Both the position numbers and the translations under genes were made by a program. Under the pieces are notes generated by a model. That model did no database searches, was not told where the DNA came from, and was given only the letters and a program-made list of their open reading frames with translations. Source: Ryuthela nishihirai (Eukaryota; Arthropoda; Arachnida; Araneae; Heptathelidae). Taken from it: DNA of 64,000 nt. Positions 1 to 11,352 of this stretch are shown in pieces (positions within the stretch are counted from its first letter, which is position 1; every line of letters starts with the position of its first letter). The DNA lies in contig JAWZYU010000011.1 in NCBI GenBank assembly GCA_038380435.1, positions 85,598,501 through 85,662,500 of the forward strand, written 5' to 3'.

Positions 1-67
1 TGAGACTCGAACCTGGGAACTACAGATTACGAGCCTGGCGCGCTACCGACTGAGCCACCCCCGCCCC
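1..67 (-). repeat. SINE family 1, tRNA-related head only
   Basis: Read on the minus strand this is the tRNA-like head of a SINE that recurs at about 38.7, 50.3, 50.9 and 51.9 kb. It has an A-box-like segment (CTCAGTCGGTAGCGCG) and a perfect B box (GGTTCGAGTC). The anticodon-arm region CTCGTAATCT differs by one base from the elongator tRNA-Met arm CTCATAATCT, so the family probably derives from tRNA-Met (inference). The SINE body would lie to the left, outside the window. Confidence 0.75.
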
Positions 68-849
68 TGCCACTGAGTTAATGATCTCTAAGTGTATTAA
101 TGATTTGCCAATCAGTTGGAATACCAGTTAGAATATTACTGATTTTACTATCACTTAGAATGTTGTTCCTTTACCAATCACTTTGTATAGTGTCGCCTTT
201 CCAATCGTTAACATTTTATTGTCTTACCAATCAAATGGCATTTTTGGTCCTAATAATTTGACTAACCAAAATGCCATCTGGCATAGTGGTTAGTGAGCTA
301 GTGACTGTTCCAGCAAGGCAAACTTTGTGTTAGCTCTAACCGAGGCAGTGGTCAGCAGTGACTTCGGTCTCAGTAGGGCACGTCCTTGTATGATAAGACC
401 TGTAAATGCTAACAGTAACTTCTAGGATTCTTCTCTGTCCTATTTGTTGCAAAATAACGACAACAAAAGAAATATGTCCGACACACTGTCCTCTCACTTG
501 ATGTATTTCTTACCAACCTCACGAAGTGAAATTGCTTTACGAATTACTTGAAATGCTATTCCTTAGCCAATTTCTTGTAATATTGCTTTATCACTCATTC
601 AGAGGGTAATTGTTTCAAAAATCATTCTACTAGGATTTTTCAGTTAAAGTACCACACAGGGAAAAAAAATAAAAAACGAAAAATGTTCTAATGCGAAGAT
701 AAGACAAGTTGAAAAATTAATGACTTTTTTTTACAGATATACTCTGGTGTTCACGAAATTCAGGACACGCTCATATTTATGTGTTCAATATAGCTTTATT
801 GTAGTAATAATGATTAAAATATGGAGGCAACTGGAGAGTTACATACCGA
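68..849. other. AT-rich spacer, no supported gene
   Basis: I see no coding region or recognisable repeat here. The only internal hint is an A-box-like string near 280-300 (TAGTGGTTAG) with no convincing B box after it. The right part (about 660-850) may contain the eroded 3' end of the Tc1 element that follows. Confidence 0.5.
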
Positions 850-1990
850 GTTGTTTAATAATGACTGTGTCCATCCCTTGCTTGTGTGACCTGTTGTATA
901 CGGCGAGGCATGGAGTCAAACAATTATCTGATGCTGGATTGTGGAATAGATGCCCAAGCACCCGTGCCCAAAGTTCGCTTACATTTGCGGCAACGTGCTT
1001 AGGCACCCGTGCCCAAAGTTCGCTTACATATGGGGAAATGTTCTGGTCCACAAAGTATTATATCTGAAATATTTTCGATGGGTAACAAATTAGGTGATCT
1101 AGCTGGCTCGGAAGGTTATGCACATTGTTTTGCCTCAGATATTCAACAGTGGCAGCTGCTGCATGGAGTCTTGCATTGTCTTGCTGATATATAGTGTGAA
1201 ATATGGAAGAGCTATTGGTGTAAAATGACTTGAATGTAAATAGCACTGGTAATGGTGGTGTTGATATGTACTAGGGCAGATTTGCTTTTAGAACTGATTG
1301 CATCCAACACCATAATTCCAAGCTTAGTACTGCTGTATGCTTCGTCTGAATACACTCCTCTCGGTGCCTTGGTCGGCAGACAAGGATTCTGCCATCGGAT
1401 TCGAACAGAAAGAAGTTGGATTCATCAGAAAAGACGATGTTGTACTATTCGTTGTGTTTCTGCTGTCGTTCGACTCACTTCTTGTAGCCTGGCTGCTTTT
1501 CTTTGGGGTGTCAGAAGCAATCTTAGCAATGGGCAGCAGATTTCCAGTAGGAATTGCAATAAGTGGCATCCAAATATTACTGCTGACATTAGAAAATATG
1601 TTACTGACCCCCAGTGTTGTGCTAAGGCCGTAGATGGCGTAGAGCTATCTGTTATAGCCATCCTCCGAAGATGGCGATTTTCCCATGGAGTTATCTGTGG
1701 ACAAGGCCCATAATCTTCCCGATGTGTTCGTTGCCCATTTTCAAACCATTCTCTGCATATTCGATGCACAACCGATATACTACGTCCCACACGAGCCACA
1801 ATTTCTCGGCACAAAAAATTTGCCTTCTCTCACGCCAACAACATGTCCTCTGTCAAACTTCCTCACCTGGAAAGAGGTGAGCAAGTTTGACAGAGAAAGA
1901 AAGTGGAGCTCGCACCGCTCTCAGTGGCATATCTTAATAACATCCGCAGAAGAACTGATAAGTTGAACACGGTTTCCGTCCCTTTAAATA
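850..1990 (-). pseudogene. Tc1-like transposase pseudogene
   Basis: Minus-strand translation gives a decayed Tc1-family transposase in the expected order. An N-terminal helix-turn-helix region lies around 1814-1650 (CREIVARVGRSISVVHRICR, then ENRHLRRMAITDSST). Then comes a catalytic-domain region with QQDNARLHAAA near 1190, and a C-terminal tail near 860-960 resembling the usual IPQ..I..L.DSMPRRI ending. Several frameshifts and stops break the frame, so it cannot make a functional transposase. Terminal inverted repeats are not clear. It is not closely alike to the other Tc1 copies in the window. Confidence 0.8.
958..1047. repeat. 45-bp tandem duplication inside the Tc1 relic
   Basis: A 45-bp unit starting GCACCCGTGCCCAAAG is present twice, at 958 and 1003, with nearly identical sequence. 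Because 45 is a multiple of three it does not shift the minus-strand frame; both copies read SELWARV. It lies in the C-terminal part of the Tc1 pseudogene and probably arose by replication slippage after insertion. Confidence 0.85.
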
Positions 1991-2513
1991 CCTGTGAGAA
2001 GGATCCATTCACCCACTTCCAGAATGTTCTCAATGGCCTGTAGCCAATACAATTGCATCGTTGATTTTTAAACGCTAATCACTTCTTCAGTAATAGACAT
2101 GCTCCATACAAGTCACATACTTTATTCCTTCTCGATGTTCTGCTTTTTCGTGAACAGTGATGAATACATCATCATCATCTCACATTATACGGATGAGAAA
2201 ACTGTTTCCATTTGACCAGCAAAGTTAATAGCGAAAAGCATTATATGTATATGCATTTAGGTATGTATCATATATAAAATTTTACGACTGTCATTTGAAA
2301 GGTGAATAGTTTATTGAACAACTGGAAATAACATTTCTTCATCAAACTGAGCACATATTAGTGCAGCCCAAATTACACAACGAAAAATCAATATGGTAGC
2401 ACAAAAATTATACAAAAGCACACTTATATTTTACATGTATGCAAATGTAAAGAGATGGAATTATTTACTTCTCTTTACTTCTTATTACTACTTCTTTTCT
2501 TCATGTCATCACA
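1991..2513. other. Spacer, nothing recognised
   Basis: AT-rich DNA with a short CATCATCAT run near 2170. No reading frame or repeat relationship to other parts of the window was recognised. Confidence 0.5.
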
Positions 2514-3037
2514 CAGGAATTCCAGGGTTACAACTTTGATATTCTGAATGACCACATGGATAGGTAAAGGTCACATATTTAAAATTTATTTTAAAGTTCT
2601 CTTTTCAGGGAGACAACTTTTTCTTCTGCAAATTCAGAATATCGCTTTTCAAGAAAAGCGATATTTCTCTTGTACTAGGTGATGTCAGTGCTAAAGTTGA
2701 TACTGATTCTAACCTTTGGACAGAGGTGTTAGGTGCCTTTGATATTGGTAGCAAATGGCAATGAGGAGCGTCTACAAATAAGCAACCTTAAAGGTTTGAG
2801 AATGTCTAACACATACTACAGGCCCTGGGTTGCACAATTTACAAATACACAGGTATTTCACCTGATGGGTTCCATAAGAATATGATCTTTCAGTAGCAAA
2901 TGCAATATTTCCGTTATGAATACCAGATCATATAAGGAAGCTAAAATTGGGACCATTACCTTGTTAAAAGTGTCTTGCAATTCAAGCTTAAGAAATATTG
3001 TGTTAAGGTTAAGAGAACTGTCTTTAACACTAAAGCA
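2514..3037 (+). pseudogene. RTE LINE (family A) endonuclease fragment
   Basis: This segment aligns by eye, with many substitutions and a deletion near 2625-2670, to the endonuclease-coding part of the near-complete RTE at 30.5-34.1 kb (its 31,277-32,010). Shared landmarks are CAGGAATTCCAG, TTTCACCTGATGGG and ACCTTGTTAAAAGTGTCTTG. It is older than the 30-kb copy and has no open frame. It is cut by a SINE fragment at its right end. Confidence 0.8.
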
Positions 3038-3145
3038 CACAGAAGGACATCCAGCGTGTTCTTTAACACTTGTACAGGGTATCTCTCCAACACACCGGGC
3101 CACGGCTTAACGCCCCATCCGACGGATGGTGGCAGGGATTATGTG
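3038..3145 (-). repeat. SINE family 1 fragment
   Basis: A short reversed piece of the SINE body. It contains the landmarks GTTCTTTAACAC (SINE: GTTAAAGAAC), GGCCACGGCTTAACG and CCGACGGATG (SINE: CGTCGGATGGGACGTTAAGC). It separates two different LINE fragments, so it either inserted at their junction or was captured by a rearrangement. Confidence 0.7.
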
Positions 3146-3170
3146 TGAACGGGGATAGGTGCATTACTAG

Positions 3171-3550
3171 CTTAAATGTTGGTCATAATCTGAAGTTTCT
3201 TTGGCTACTATTTAAAACTACCACCTTTTTAAAACAACATAAGTGCAAGTTATACACTTGGACCTCTCCAAATGGACAACACCGAAAATCAGATAGACTA
3301 TATATACTCTGCAAAAGAAGGTGAAGAAGAACTCTGTTTTCAGCGAAGACATGCCCGGGAGCAGATTGCAGAACTGATCGTGACCTATTGTGCCACAAAT
3401 CCGTATCAAGCTGAAAAAGTTAAATAAAGTCAATATACCAAACAGATTTGACGTGGAGCAAATCCCAGAGGAATTTAAAATAGAGGTGAAAAATAGGTTC
3501 AGCGCTCTAGAACTAAGGCAGACATCCGAATTATCACTATTTTAAGACAG
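3171..3550 (+). pseudogene. BovB-like RTE endonuclease fragment
   Basis: Translation in shifting frames gives HNLKFLWLLF, YTWTSPNGQHRK, then SAKTCPGADC and IPNRFDVEQIPEEFKIEV. These match, in order, the C-terminal endonuclease and linker region of BovB-type RTE elements, whose hallmark strings are YTWTSPDG, KTRPGADCGSDH and RFDL (family knowledge). At least two frameshifts are present. It is a different RTE lineage from the family A LINE, whose equivalent region reads YTWISPDGLHRNMIDYIL. Confidence 0.75.
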
Positions 3551-3569
3551 ATGATCACAGTTGTTTCGA

Positions 3570-3692
3570 TAAAGGAATCAACATACTTTCAGTTCCAGAA
3601 AAATGTTCTTTGCATTATTATGATTAATAGAATTAAGAATTGGTTGCTGAACAACTGCGTGATGAACATTGTGCATTGACAAGTGTGGTAGG
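3570..3692 (+). pseudogene. RTE family A reverse transcriptase fragment
   Basis: A decayed match to the RT region of the 30-kb LINE (its about 32,835-32,935). Shared landmarks are AATAGAATTAAGAATTGG and CTGCGTGATGAACATTGTG. It is short, out of frame and adjacent to the BovB-like fragment, so this locus is a mosaic of two RTE families. Confidence 0.65.
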
Positions 3693-5039
3693 AGCAGGGC
3701 CGCCGCAACGGTGTCCGAGGTATGCGTGGCACACCGGCGGCGCCGATTTTAGGGGCGGCTGGAAGACATAAGGTAAATTTTAAAACTTTAATACAAAACA
3801 TTAAGGAACAATCAAACTATTACTAATTTAATGAGTAAGTGAATCCGTATCAGTACTTTCATTCACATTCTAGGCAATTTGTCCTCGAAAATTAGGAACA
3901 ACACTATCATTTCCTGAATTTAAGCCAATCCCATCCTAGGCAGGCTGTCACCTGAGGAGAGAACAGATAATCCTGGCTGACCTGTGAATGGCAGCAGCTT
4001 TGTCTCTCTCGTGTCACTTGGAGTGCAGTTTCCGTTTTCGGGAAGGGGATTGTGATACTTGAGGAAAGCATACGTTAGGTTTCTAAGAATGAAGTTCAGT
4101 CTTTCTTGTAGTCACAAAGTAACTTCATTTCGTCCAGAGATTCATTCATATATCGACAATGATCTTATTTCAATTGCAGCAATCAGTCTTCAGATAACTG
4201 ATCTGTAAATAAGTATTAGTATTTTTATCTACAAATTCCTTAGCTGAGATTGATTTAGGAGAAAGAACAAAATTCTGCATAAAGGAAAAGAGCCAATTAA
4301 AGTTCCACAATTTTTTTATTATATTTATTTTTTAATTTAAGTTTCGTGAATAAAGTGAGTTGTTCTACTTCTTTATTTTTTAAAATCAGAAAAATTTAAT
4401 TTAAATGAAAACACATTTTCTGATTAAATGTTTCATTAAAAATAGTTAAATTGAAAATCCGAAATTTCTGTTTCAGTGTTCCATTTTACTTACTGTAATT
4501 ATCAGCGTGATTTTGTACTGCTTTACAATTAAACAATTATGAATATCTTCTTCTGAAAACGTACTTTTCCTTTTTTTAAAAAGGGTTAAAATTTAAAAAT
4601 CTCAAAAATAATACATTTAGCATCTCATTACTTTATTTGTTATGTAATGAAACAAAAAGCAGGATCGATGGATTTCAAAGTTAAAATTATCTTTGAATAA
4701 TGCTATAAATATAAACAAAATTTTCCTCTTGTAAAGTTCAGCAGCATGTAGAAATTTAAATTTTTTAATTATTTTTAATTTGGTAATCTTCTATAGGTAA
4801 AATGCAGTTGGTCTAAAAATACACTTTTTTTAAGTTAGATATTGAAAAAGTCCCCTAATGAAATTGGGTTTGAAAACGTTTTTTTATTAATGATTTTCCT
4901 CACCAACATTTGGCGTATTTAATTGTTTTACATTTTTGGTAAGCCACTGAACTGCATGAAATATCACAACCAGGTCGGATTTACAGGAGGATTAGGAGGG
5001 GGAGGGGACATGATTAGGTTGTTTTCCACATGAGCGGAA
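3693..5039. other. AT-rich spacer
   Basis: No gene is supported. A small GC-rich patch (about 3690-3760, GCCGCCGCAACGG and CGGCGGCGCCG) stands out from very AT-rich surroundings and may be an eroded repeat. The rest is homopolymer-rich intergenic DNA. Confidence 0.45.
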
Positions 5040-5215
5040 GTTTTTGCACACAAGGGGCTAAATGCCAAGGTCACAAGAACCCTGATGGTTCAGAGAATTA
5101 GGGGAAGGGAACACACCGAAACAGCTGTTGGGAGATAGATGATGGTAACCTCCCATCAAAGTCATACAGCGTATTCTTTAACGCACAAGCTGACCCATCT
5201 GGGTGGTCAAAGGGC
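5040..5215 (-). repeat. SINE family 1 body fragment
   Basis: Reverse-oriented SINE body lacking the tRNA head. It retains GGGGCTAAATGCC, AACAGCTGTTGGGAGA and GCGTATTCTTTAACG, which correspond in order to the full copies at 50.6-51.0 and 51.85-52.23 kb. It lies about 125 bp outside the left edge of the satellite array. Confidence 0.75.
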
Positions 5216-5984
5216 ATGTCCTCCCCCCTCCCTTTACGATGCTAGTAAACTAATCGAAAGCAAAAATTTTTCACATGCGCATATTTCATCCATTTTGAAA
5301 ACAACTTTTGAACAACTAGAACGGAGGGGAAAATGCTCTACTCCATTGGAAATGCAGTCTCTGCACACTCATCCCCCACCTCTTTCCTCTTTCGCGACTC
5401 TATGTGATGTACTTCTAATAAAGTATGTTAAGTAAATAGTAGAGTGAGGCAATCATTAGGTTTCTTTTGAAATCCAGTCTCTAAACCTTCATCCCCCACC
5501 TCTTTCCTCTTTCCCGACTCTATGTGATGTACTTCTAATAAAGTCTGATAACTAAGTAGTACAGTGAAGCAATCATGAGGTTTCTTTTGAAATCCACTCT
5601 CTACAATCTCATCCCCCACCTCTTTCCTCTTTCGGGACTCTATGTGTTGCACTTCAAATAAAGTCTGATAACTAAGTAGCAGAGTGAGGCAATCATGAGG
5701 TTTCTTTTGAAATCCGTCTCTACATCCTCATCCCCCACTACTTTCCTCTTTCGCGACTCTATGTGATTTACACCATCATCCCCCACCACTTTCCTCTTTC
5801 GCGACTATATGTGATTTACACCCTCATCCCCTACCTCTATCCTCTTTCGCAACTCTATGAGGTGTATTTCTAATAAATTCTGATAACTAAGTAGTAGAGT
5901 GAGGCAATCAAGAGGTTTCTTTTTAATTTTAATCTCTGCATCCTCATCCCCTACCTCTTTCCTCTTTCGCGACTCTATGTGATG

Positions 5985-6091
5985 TAAATAATAAATAAAT
6001 ACCCCCTCAAGCAGCTGCTTGCCACACAGGTCTGATAGAAACCTGTCAGTTTATATGCCAAAGTATAAGATCTGAGAGAATGGTAGAACCT
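5985..6091 (-). repeat. SINE family 2 fragment carried in the satellite (copy 1)
   Basis: The sequence from AATAAATAAATACCCCC through CAAGCAGCTGCTTGCCAC to TGGTAGAACC is the 3' part of the SINE seen complete at 53.1 kb and 39.7 kb. The tRNA-like head is absent. The breakpoints with satellite sequence (GATGTAAA on the left, TTACTTCTAATAAAG on the right) are the same as in the other three array copies, so it was amplified with the array. Confidence 0.85.
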
Positions 6092-6390
6092 TACTTCTAA
6101 TAAAGTCTCAAAACTAAGTAGTAGAGTGAGGCAATCATGAGGTTTCTTTTGAAAACCAGTCTCTACACCCTCATCCCCCACCTCTTTACTCTTTCGCGAC
6201 TCTATGTGATGTATTTCTAATAAAGTCTGATAACTAAGTAGTAGAGTGAGGCATTCATCAGGTTTCTCTTGAAATCCAGTCTCTACACCATCATCCCCCC
6301 ACCACTTTCCTCTTTCGCGACTCTATGTTATGTACTTCTAATAAAGTCTGATAACTGAAAAGTAGAGTGAGGCAATCATGAGGTTTCTTT

Positions 6391-7586
6391 TGAAATCCAG
6401 TCTCTACACCCTCACACCCACCTCTTTACTCTTTCGCGACTCTATGTGATGTACTTCTAAAAAAGTCTGATAACCAAATAGTACAGTGAGGCAATCATGA
6501 GGTTTTTTTTTAAATCCAGTCTCTGCACCCTCATCCACCACATCTTTCCTCTTTCGCGACCCTATGTGATGTACTTCTAATAAAGTCTGATAACTAAGTA
6601 GTAGTGTGAGGCAATTATGAGGTTTCTTTTGAAATCCAGTCTCTACACCCTCATCACCCACCTCTTTCCTGTTTCGTGACTCTATGTGATGTACTTCTAA
6701 TAAAGTCTGATAACTAAGTATTAGAGTGAGGCAATCATGAGGTTTCTTTTGAAATCGAGTCTCGACACCCTCATCCCCCAACTCTTTCCTCTTTTGCGAC
6801 TCTATGTGATGTACTTCTAATAAAGTCTGATAACTAAGTAGTAGAGTGAGGCAATCATGAGGTTTCTTTTGAAATCCAGTCTCTGCACTCTCATCCCCCA
6901 CCTCTTTCTTCTTTCGCGACTCTATGTGATATATTTCTAATAAAGTCTGATACTAAGTAGTAGAGTGAGGCAATCATGAGGTTTCTTTTGAAATCCAGTC
7001 TCTACACCCTCACACCCACCTCTTTACTCTTTCGCGACTCTATGTGATGTACTTCTAAAAAAGTCTGATAACCAAATAGTACAGTGAGGCAATCATGAGG
7101 TTTTTTTTTAAATCCAGTCTCTGCACCCTCATCCACCACATCTTTCCTCTTTCGCGACCCTATGTGATGTACTTCTAATAAAGTCTGATAACTAAGTAGT
7201 AGTGTGAGGCAATTATGAGGTTTCTTTTGAAATCCAGTCTCTACACCCTCATCACCCACCTCTTTCCTGTTTCGTGACTCTATGTGATGTACGTCTAATA
7301 AAGTCTGATAACTAAGTATTAGAGTGAGGCAATCATGAGGTTTCTTTTGAAATCGAGTCTCGACACCCTCATCCCCCAACTCTTTCCTCTTTTGCGACTC
7401 TATGTGATGTACTTCTAATAAAGTCTGATAACTAAGTAGTAGAGTGAGGCAATCATGAGGTTTCTTTTGAAATCCAGTCTCTGCACTCTCATCCCCCACC
7501 TCTTTCTTCTTTCGCGACTCTATGTGATATATTTCTAATAAAGTCTGATACTAAGTAGTAGAGTGAGGCAATCATGAGGTTTCTTT
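6391..7586. repeat. 598-bp tandem duplication within the satellite
   Basis: Two near-identical five-unit blocks lie head to tail with an offset of 598 bp (for example, matching positions 6404 and 7002). Each includes one 119-bp unit with a single A lost (CTGATACTAAG), which is why the period is 598 rather than 600. It is a higher-order repeat produced by unequal exchange. Confidence 0.85.
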
Positions 7587-8878
7587 TGAAATCCAGTCTC
7601 TGCACCCTCATCCTCCACCTCTTTCCTCTTTTGCGACTCTATATGATATACCTCTAATAAAGTCTGATAACTAAGTAGGAGAATGAAGCATTCATGAGGT
7701 TTCTTTTGAAATCCAGTTTCTACACCCGCATTCTCCACCACTTTCCTATTTCGCGACTTTATGTTATGTACTTCTAATAAAGTCTGATAACTGAAAAGTT
7801 GAGTGAGGCAATCATGATGTTTCTTTTGAAAACAAGTCTCTACACCCTCATCCCCCACCACTTTCTTCTTTCGCGACTCTACGTGATGTACTTCTAATGA
7901 AATCTGATAAATAAGTAGTAGATTGTGGTGATCAAGAAGTTTCTTTTGAAAACCAATCCTGCACCCTCATCCCCCACCTCTTTCCTCTTTCGCGACTCCA
8001 TCTGATCTACTTCTAATAAAGTATGATAACCAAAAAGGAGAGTGAGGCAATATTGAGGTTCTTTTTTAAATCCAGTCTCTACACCCTCATCCCCCACCTC
8101 TTTCCTCTTTCGCGATTCCATGTGATGCAATTCTAATAAAATCTCATAACTAAGTAGTAGAGTGAGGCAATCATGAGGTTTCTCTTGAAATCCAGTTTCT
8201 GCACCATCATCCCCCACCTCTTTGCTCTTTCCCGACTCTATGTGATGTACTTCTAATAAAGTCTGATAACTAAGTATTAGAGTGAGGCAATCATGAGGTT
8301 TCTTTTGAAATCCAGTCTCTACACCCTCATCCCCCACCTCTTTCCTCTTTCGCGAATCTATGTGATGTACTTCTAATAAAGTCTGATAACTAAGTAGTAG
8401 AGTGAGGCAATCATGAGGTTTCTTTTGACATCCAGTCTCTACACCCTCATTCCCCACCTATTTCCTCTTTCGCGACTCTATGTGATGTACTACTAATAAA
8501 GTCTGATAACTAAGTAGTAGAGTGAGGCAATCATGAGGTTTCTTTTGAAATCCAGTCTCTACACCCTCATCCCCCACCTCTTTCCTCTTTCGCGACTCTA
8601 TGTGATGTACTTCTAATAAAGTCTGATAACTAAGTAGTAGAGTGAGGCAATCAGGAGGTTTCTTTTGAAATCCAGTCTCTACACCCTCATCCTCCACTTC
8701 TTTCCTCTTTCTCGACTCTATCTGATATACCTCTAATAAAGTCTGATAACTAAATAGTAGAGTGAGGCAACCATGAGATTTCTTTTGAAATCCAGTCTCT
8801 ACACCCTCTTCCCCCACCTCTTTCCTCTTTCGCGACTCTATGTGATGTACTTCTAATAAAGTCTGATAACTAAGTAGT
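7002..8878. repeat. Segmental duplication inside the array, source copy
   Basis: This block is repeated with an offset of 5,249 bp at 12,251-14,127 and differs at only a few positions, including shared private variants such as a unit ending AGGAGAATGAAGC. The second copy is cut off by the foreign insert after base 14,127, which corresponds to 8,878 here. This block therefore shows what lay beyond the left junction before the insert arrived. Confidence 0.85.
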
Positions 8879-10329
8879 AGAATGAGGCAATCATGAGATT
8901 TCTTTTGAAATCCAGTCTCTACACCCTCATCCCCCACCTCTTCCCTCTTTCGCGACTCTATGTGATGTACTTCTAATAAAGTCTGATAACTAAGTAGTAG
9001 AGTGAGGCAATCAGGAGGTTTCTTTTGAAATCCAGTCTCTACACTCTCATCCTCCACTTCTTTCCTCTTTCGCGACTCTATCTGATATACCTCTAATAAA
9101 GTGTGATAACTAAGTAGTAGAGTGAGGCAATCATGAGGTTTCGTTTGAATGCCGGTCTCTACACCCTCATCCCCCACCTCTTTCCTCTTTGGCGACTCTG
9201 GGTGATGTACCTCTAATAAAGTCCGATAACTAAGTATTAGAGTGAGGCAATCATGAGGTTTCTTTTGAAATCCAGTCTCTACACCCTCATCCCCCACCTC
9301 TTTCCTCTTTCGCGACTCTATGTGATGTACTTCTAATAAAGTCTGATAACTAAATAGTAGAGTGAGGCAATCATGAGGTTTCTTTTGAAATCCAGTCTCT
9401 ACACCCTCATCCCCCCCCACTTTCCTCTGTCGCGACTCCATTTGATGTACTTCTAACAAAGTCTGATAACTAAGTAGTAGAGTGAGACAATCATGAGGTT
9501 TCTTTTGAAATCCAGTCTCTGCACCATGATCCACCACCTCTATCCTCTTTCGCGACTCTATGTGATGTACTTCTAATAAAGTCTGATAACTAAGTATTAG
9601 ACTGAGGCCATCATGAGATTTCTTTTGAAATCCAGTCTCTACAAACTCATCCTCCACCTCTTTCCTCTTTCGTGACTCTATGTGATGTACTTCTAATAAA
9701 GTCTGATAACTAAGAATTAGAGTGAGGCAATCATAAGGTTTGTTTTGAAATCCAGTCTCTATACCCTCTTCCCCCACCACTTTCCTCTTTCGCGACTCTA
9801 TGTAATGTACTTCTAATTAAGTCTGATAACTAAGTATTGGAGTGAGGCAATCATGAGGTTTCTTTTGAAATCCAGTCTCTACACCCTCTTCCCCCACCTC
9901 TTTCCTCTATCGTGACTCCATGTGATGTACTTCTAATTAAGTCTGATAACTAAGTATTAGAATGAGGCAATCATGAGGTTTCTTTTGAAATCCAGTCTCT
10001 ACACCCTCATCCCCCACCTCTTTCCTCTTTCGCGACTCTATGTGATATATTTCTAATAAAGTCTGATAACTAAGTAGTAGAGTGAGGCAATCATGAGGTT
10101 TCTTTTGAAATCCAGGCTCTGCACCCTGATCCACCACCTCTTTCCTCTTTCGCGACTCTATGTGATGTACTTCTAATAAAGTCTGATAACTAAGTATTAG
10201 AGTGAGGCAATCATGAGATTTCTTTTGAAATCCAGTCTCTACATCCTCATCCCCCACCCCTTTCCTCTTTCGCGACTCTATGTGTTGTACAACCTCATCC
10301 CCACCTCTTTCCTCTTTCGCAACTCTATG

Positions 10330-10442
10330 TGATGTAAATAATAAATAAATACCCCCTTAAGCAGCTGCTTGCCACAGATGTCTGACAGGAACCTTTCAGT
10401 TTATGCGCCAAGGTATAAGATCTGAGAGGATGGTAGAACCTT
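10330..10442 (-). repeat. SINE family 2 fragment carried in the satellite (copy 2)
   Basis: Same truncated SINE 3' segment and same satellite breakpoints as the copy at 5985. It carries its own substitutions (TTAAGCAGCTGCTTGCC, GATGTCTGACAGG). Confidence 0.85.
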
Positions 10443-11352
10443 ACTTCTAATAAAGTCTGATAACTAAGTGGTAGAATGAGGCAACCAAGAGGTCTCTTTT
10501 GAAATCCAGTCTCTAAACACTGATGCCCCACCTCTTTCCTCTTTCACGACTCTATGTGATGTTTTTTTATTAAATTATGATAACTAAGTACTAGAGTGAG
10601 GCAATCATGAGGTTTCTTTCGAAATCCAGTCGGTGTACCCTCATCCCCCACCACTTTCGTGACTCCATATGATGTACTTCTAATAAAGTCTGATAACTAA
10701 ATAGTAGAGTGAGGCAATCATGAGGTTACTTTTGAAATCCAGTCTCGACACCCTCATCCCCCACCTCTTTCCTCTTTCGCGACCCTATGCGATGTACTTC
10801 TTATAAAGTCTTATAACTGAGTAGTAGAGTGAGGCAATCAAGAGGTTTCCTTTGAAATCCAGTCTCTACACCCTCATCCCCCACCTCTTTCCTCTTTCGC
10901 GACTCTATGTGATGTACTTCTAATAAAGTCTGATAACTAAGTATTAGAGTGAGGCAATTATGAGGTTTCTTTTGAAATCCAGTCTCTACACCCTCATCAC
11001 CCACCTCTTTCCTGTTTCGTGACTCTATGTGATGTACGTCTAATAAAGTCTGATAACTAAGTATTAGAGTGAGGCAATCATGAGGTTTCTTTTGAAATCG
11101 AGTCTCGACACCCTCATCCCCCAACTCTTTCCTCTTTTGCGACTCTATGTGATGTACTTCTAATAAAGTCTGATAACTAAGTAGTAGAGTGAGGCAATCA
11201 TGAGGTTTCTTTTGAAATCCAGTCTCTGCACTCTCATCCCCCACCTCTTTCTTCTTTCGCGACTCTATGTGATATATTTCTAATAAAGTCTGATACTAAG
11301 TAGTAGAGTGAGGCAATCATGAGGTTTCTTTTGAAATCCAGTCTCTGCACCC

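Noticed and set aside
263..420. Possible additional tRNA-derived SINE near the left edge
   Set aside because: There is an A-box-like string (TAGTGGTTAG) but no convincing B box and no second copy in the window.
8458..9780. 440-codon minus-strand repeat protein (and similar frames elsewhere in the array)
   Set aside because: The frame is open because the satellite period is a multiple of three. Many 1-nt indels break it, changes between units alter amino acids freely, and no promoter, splice or start context is visible.
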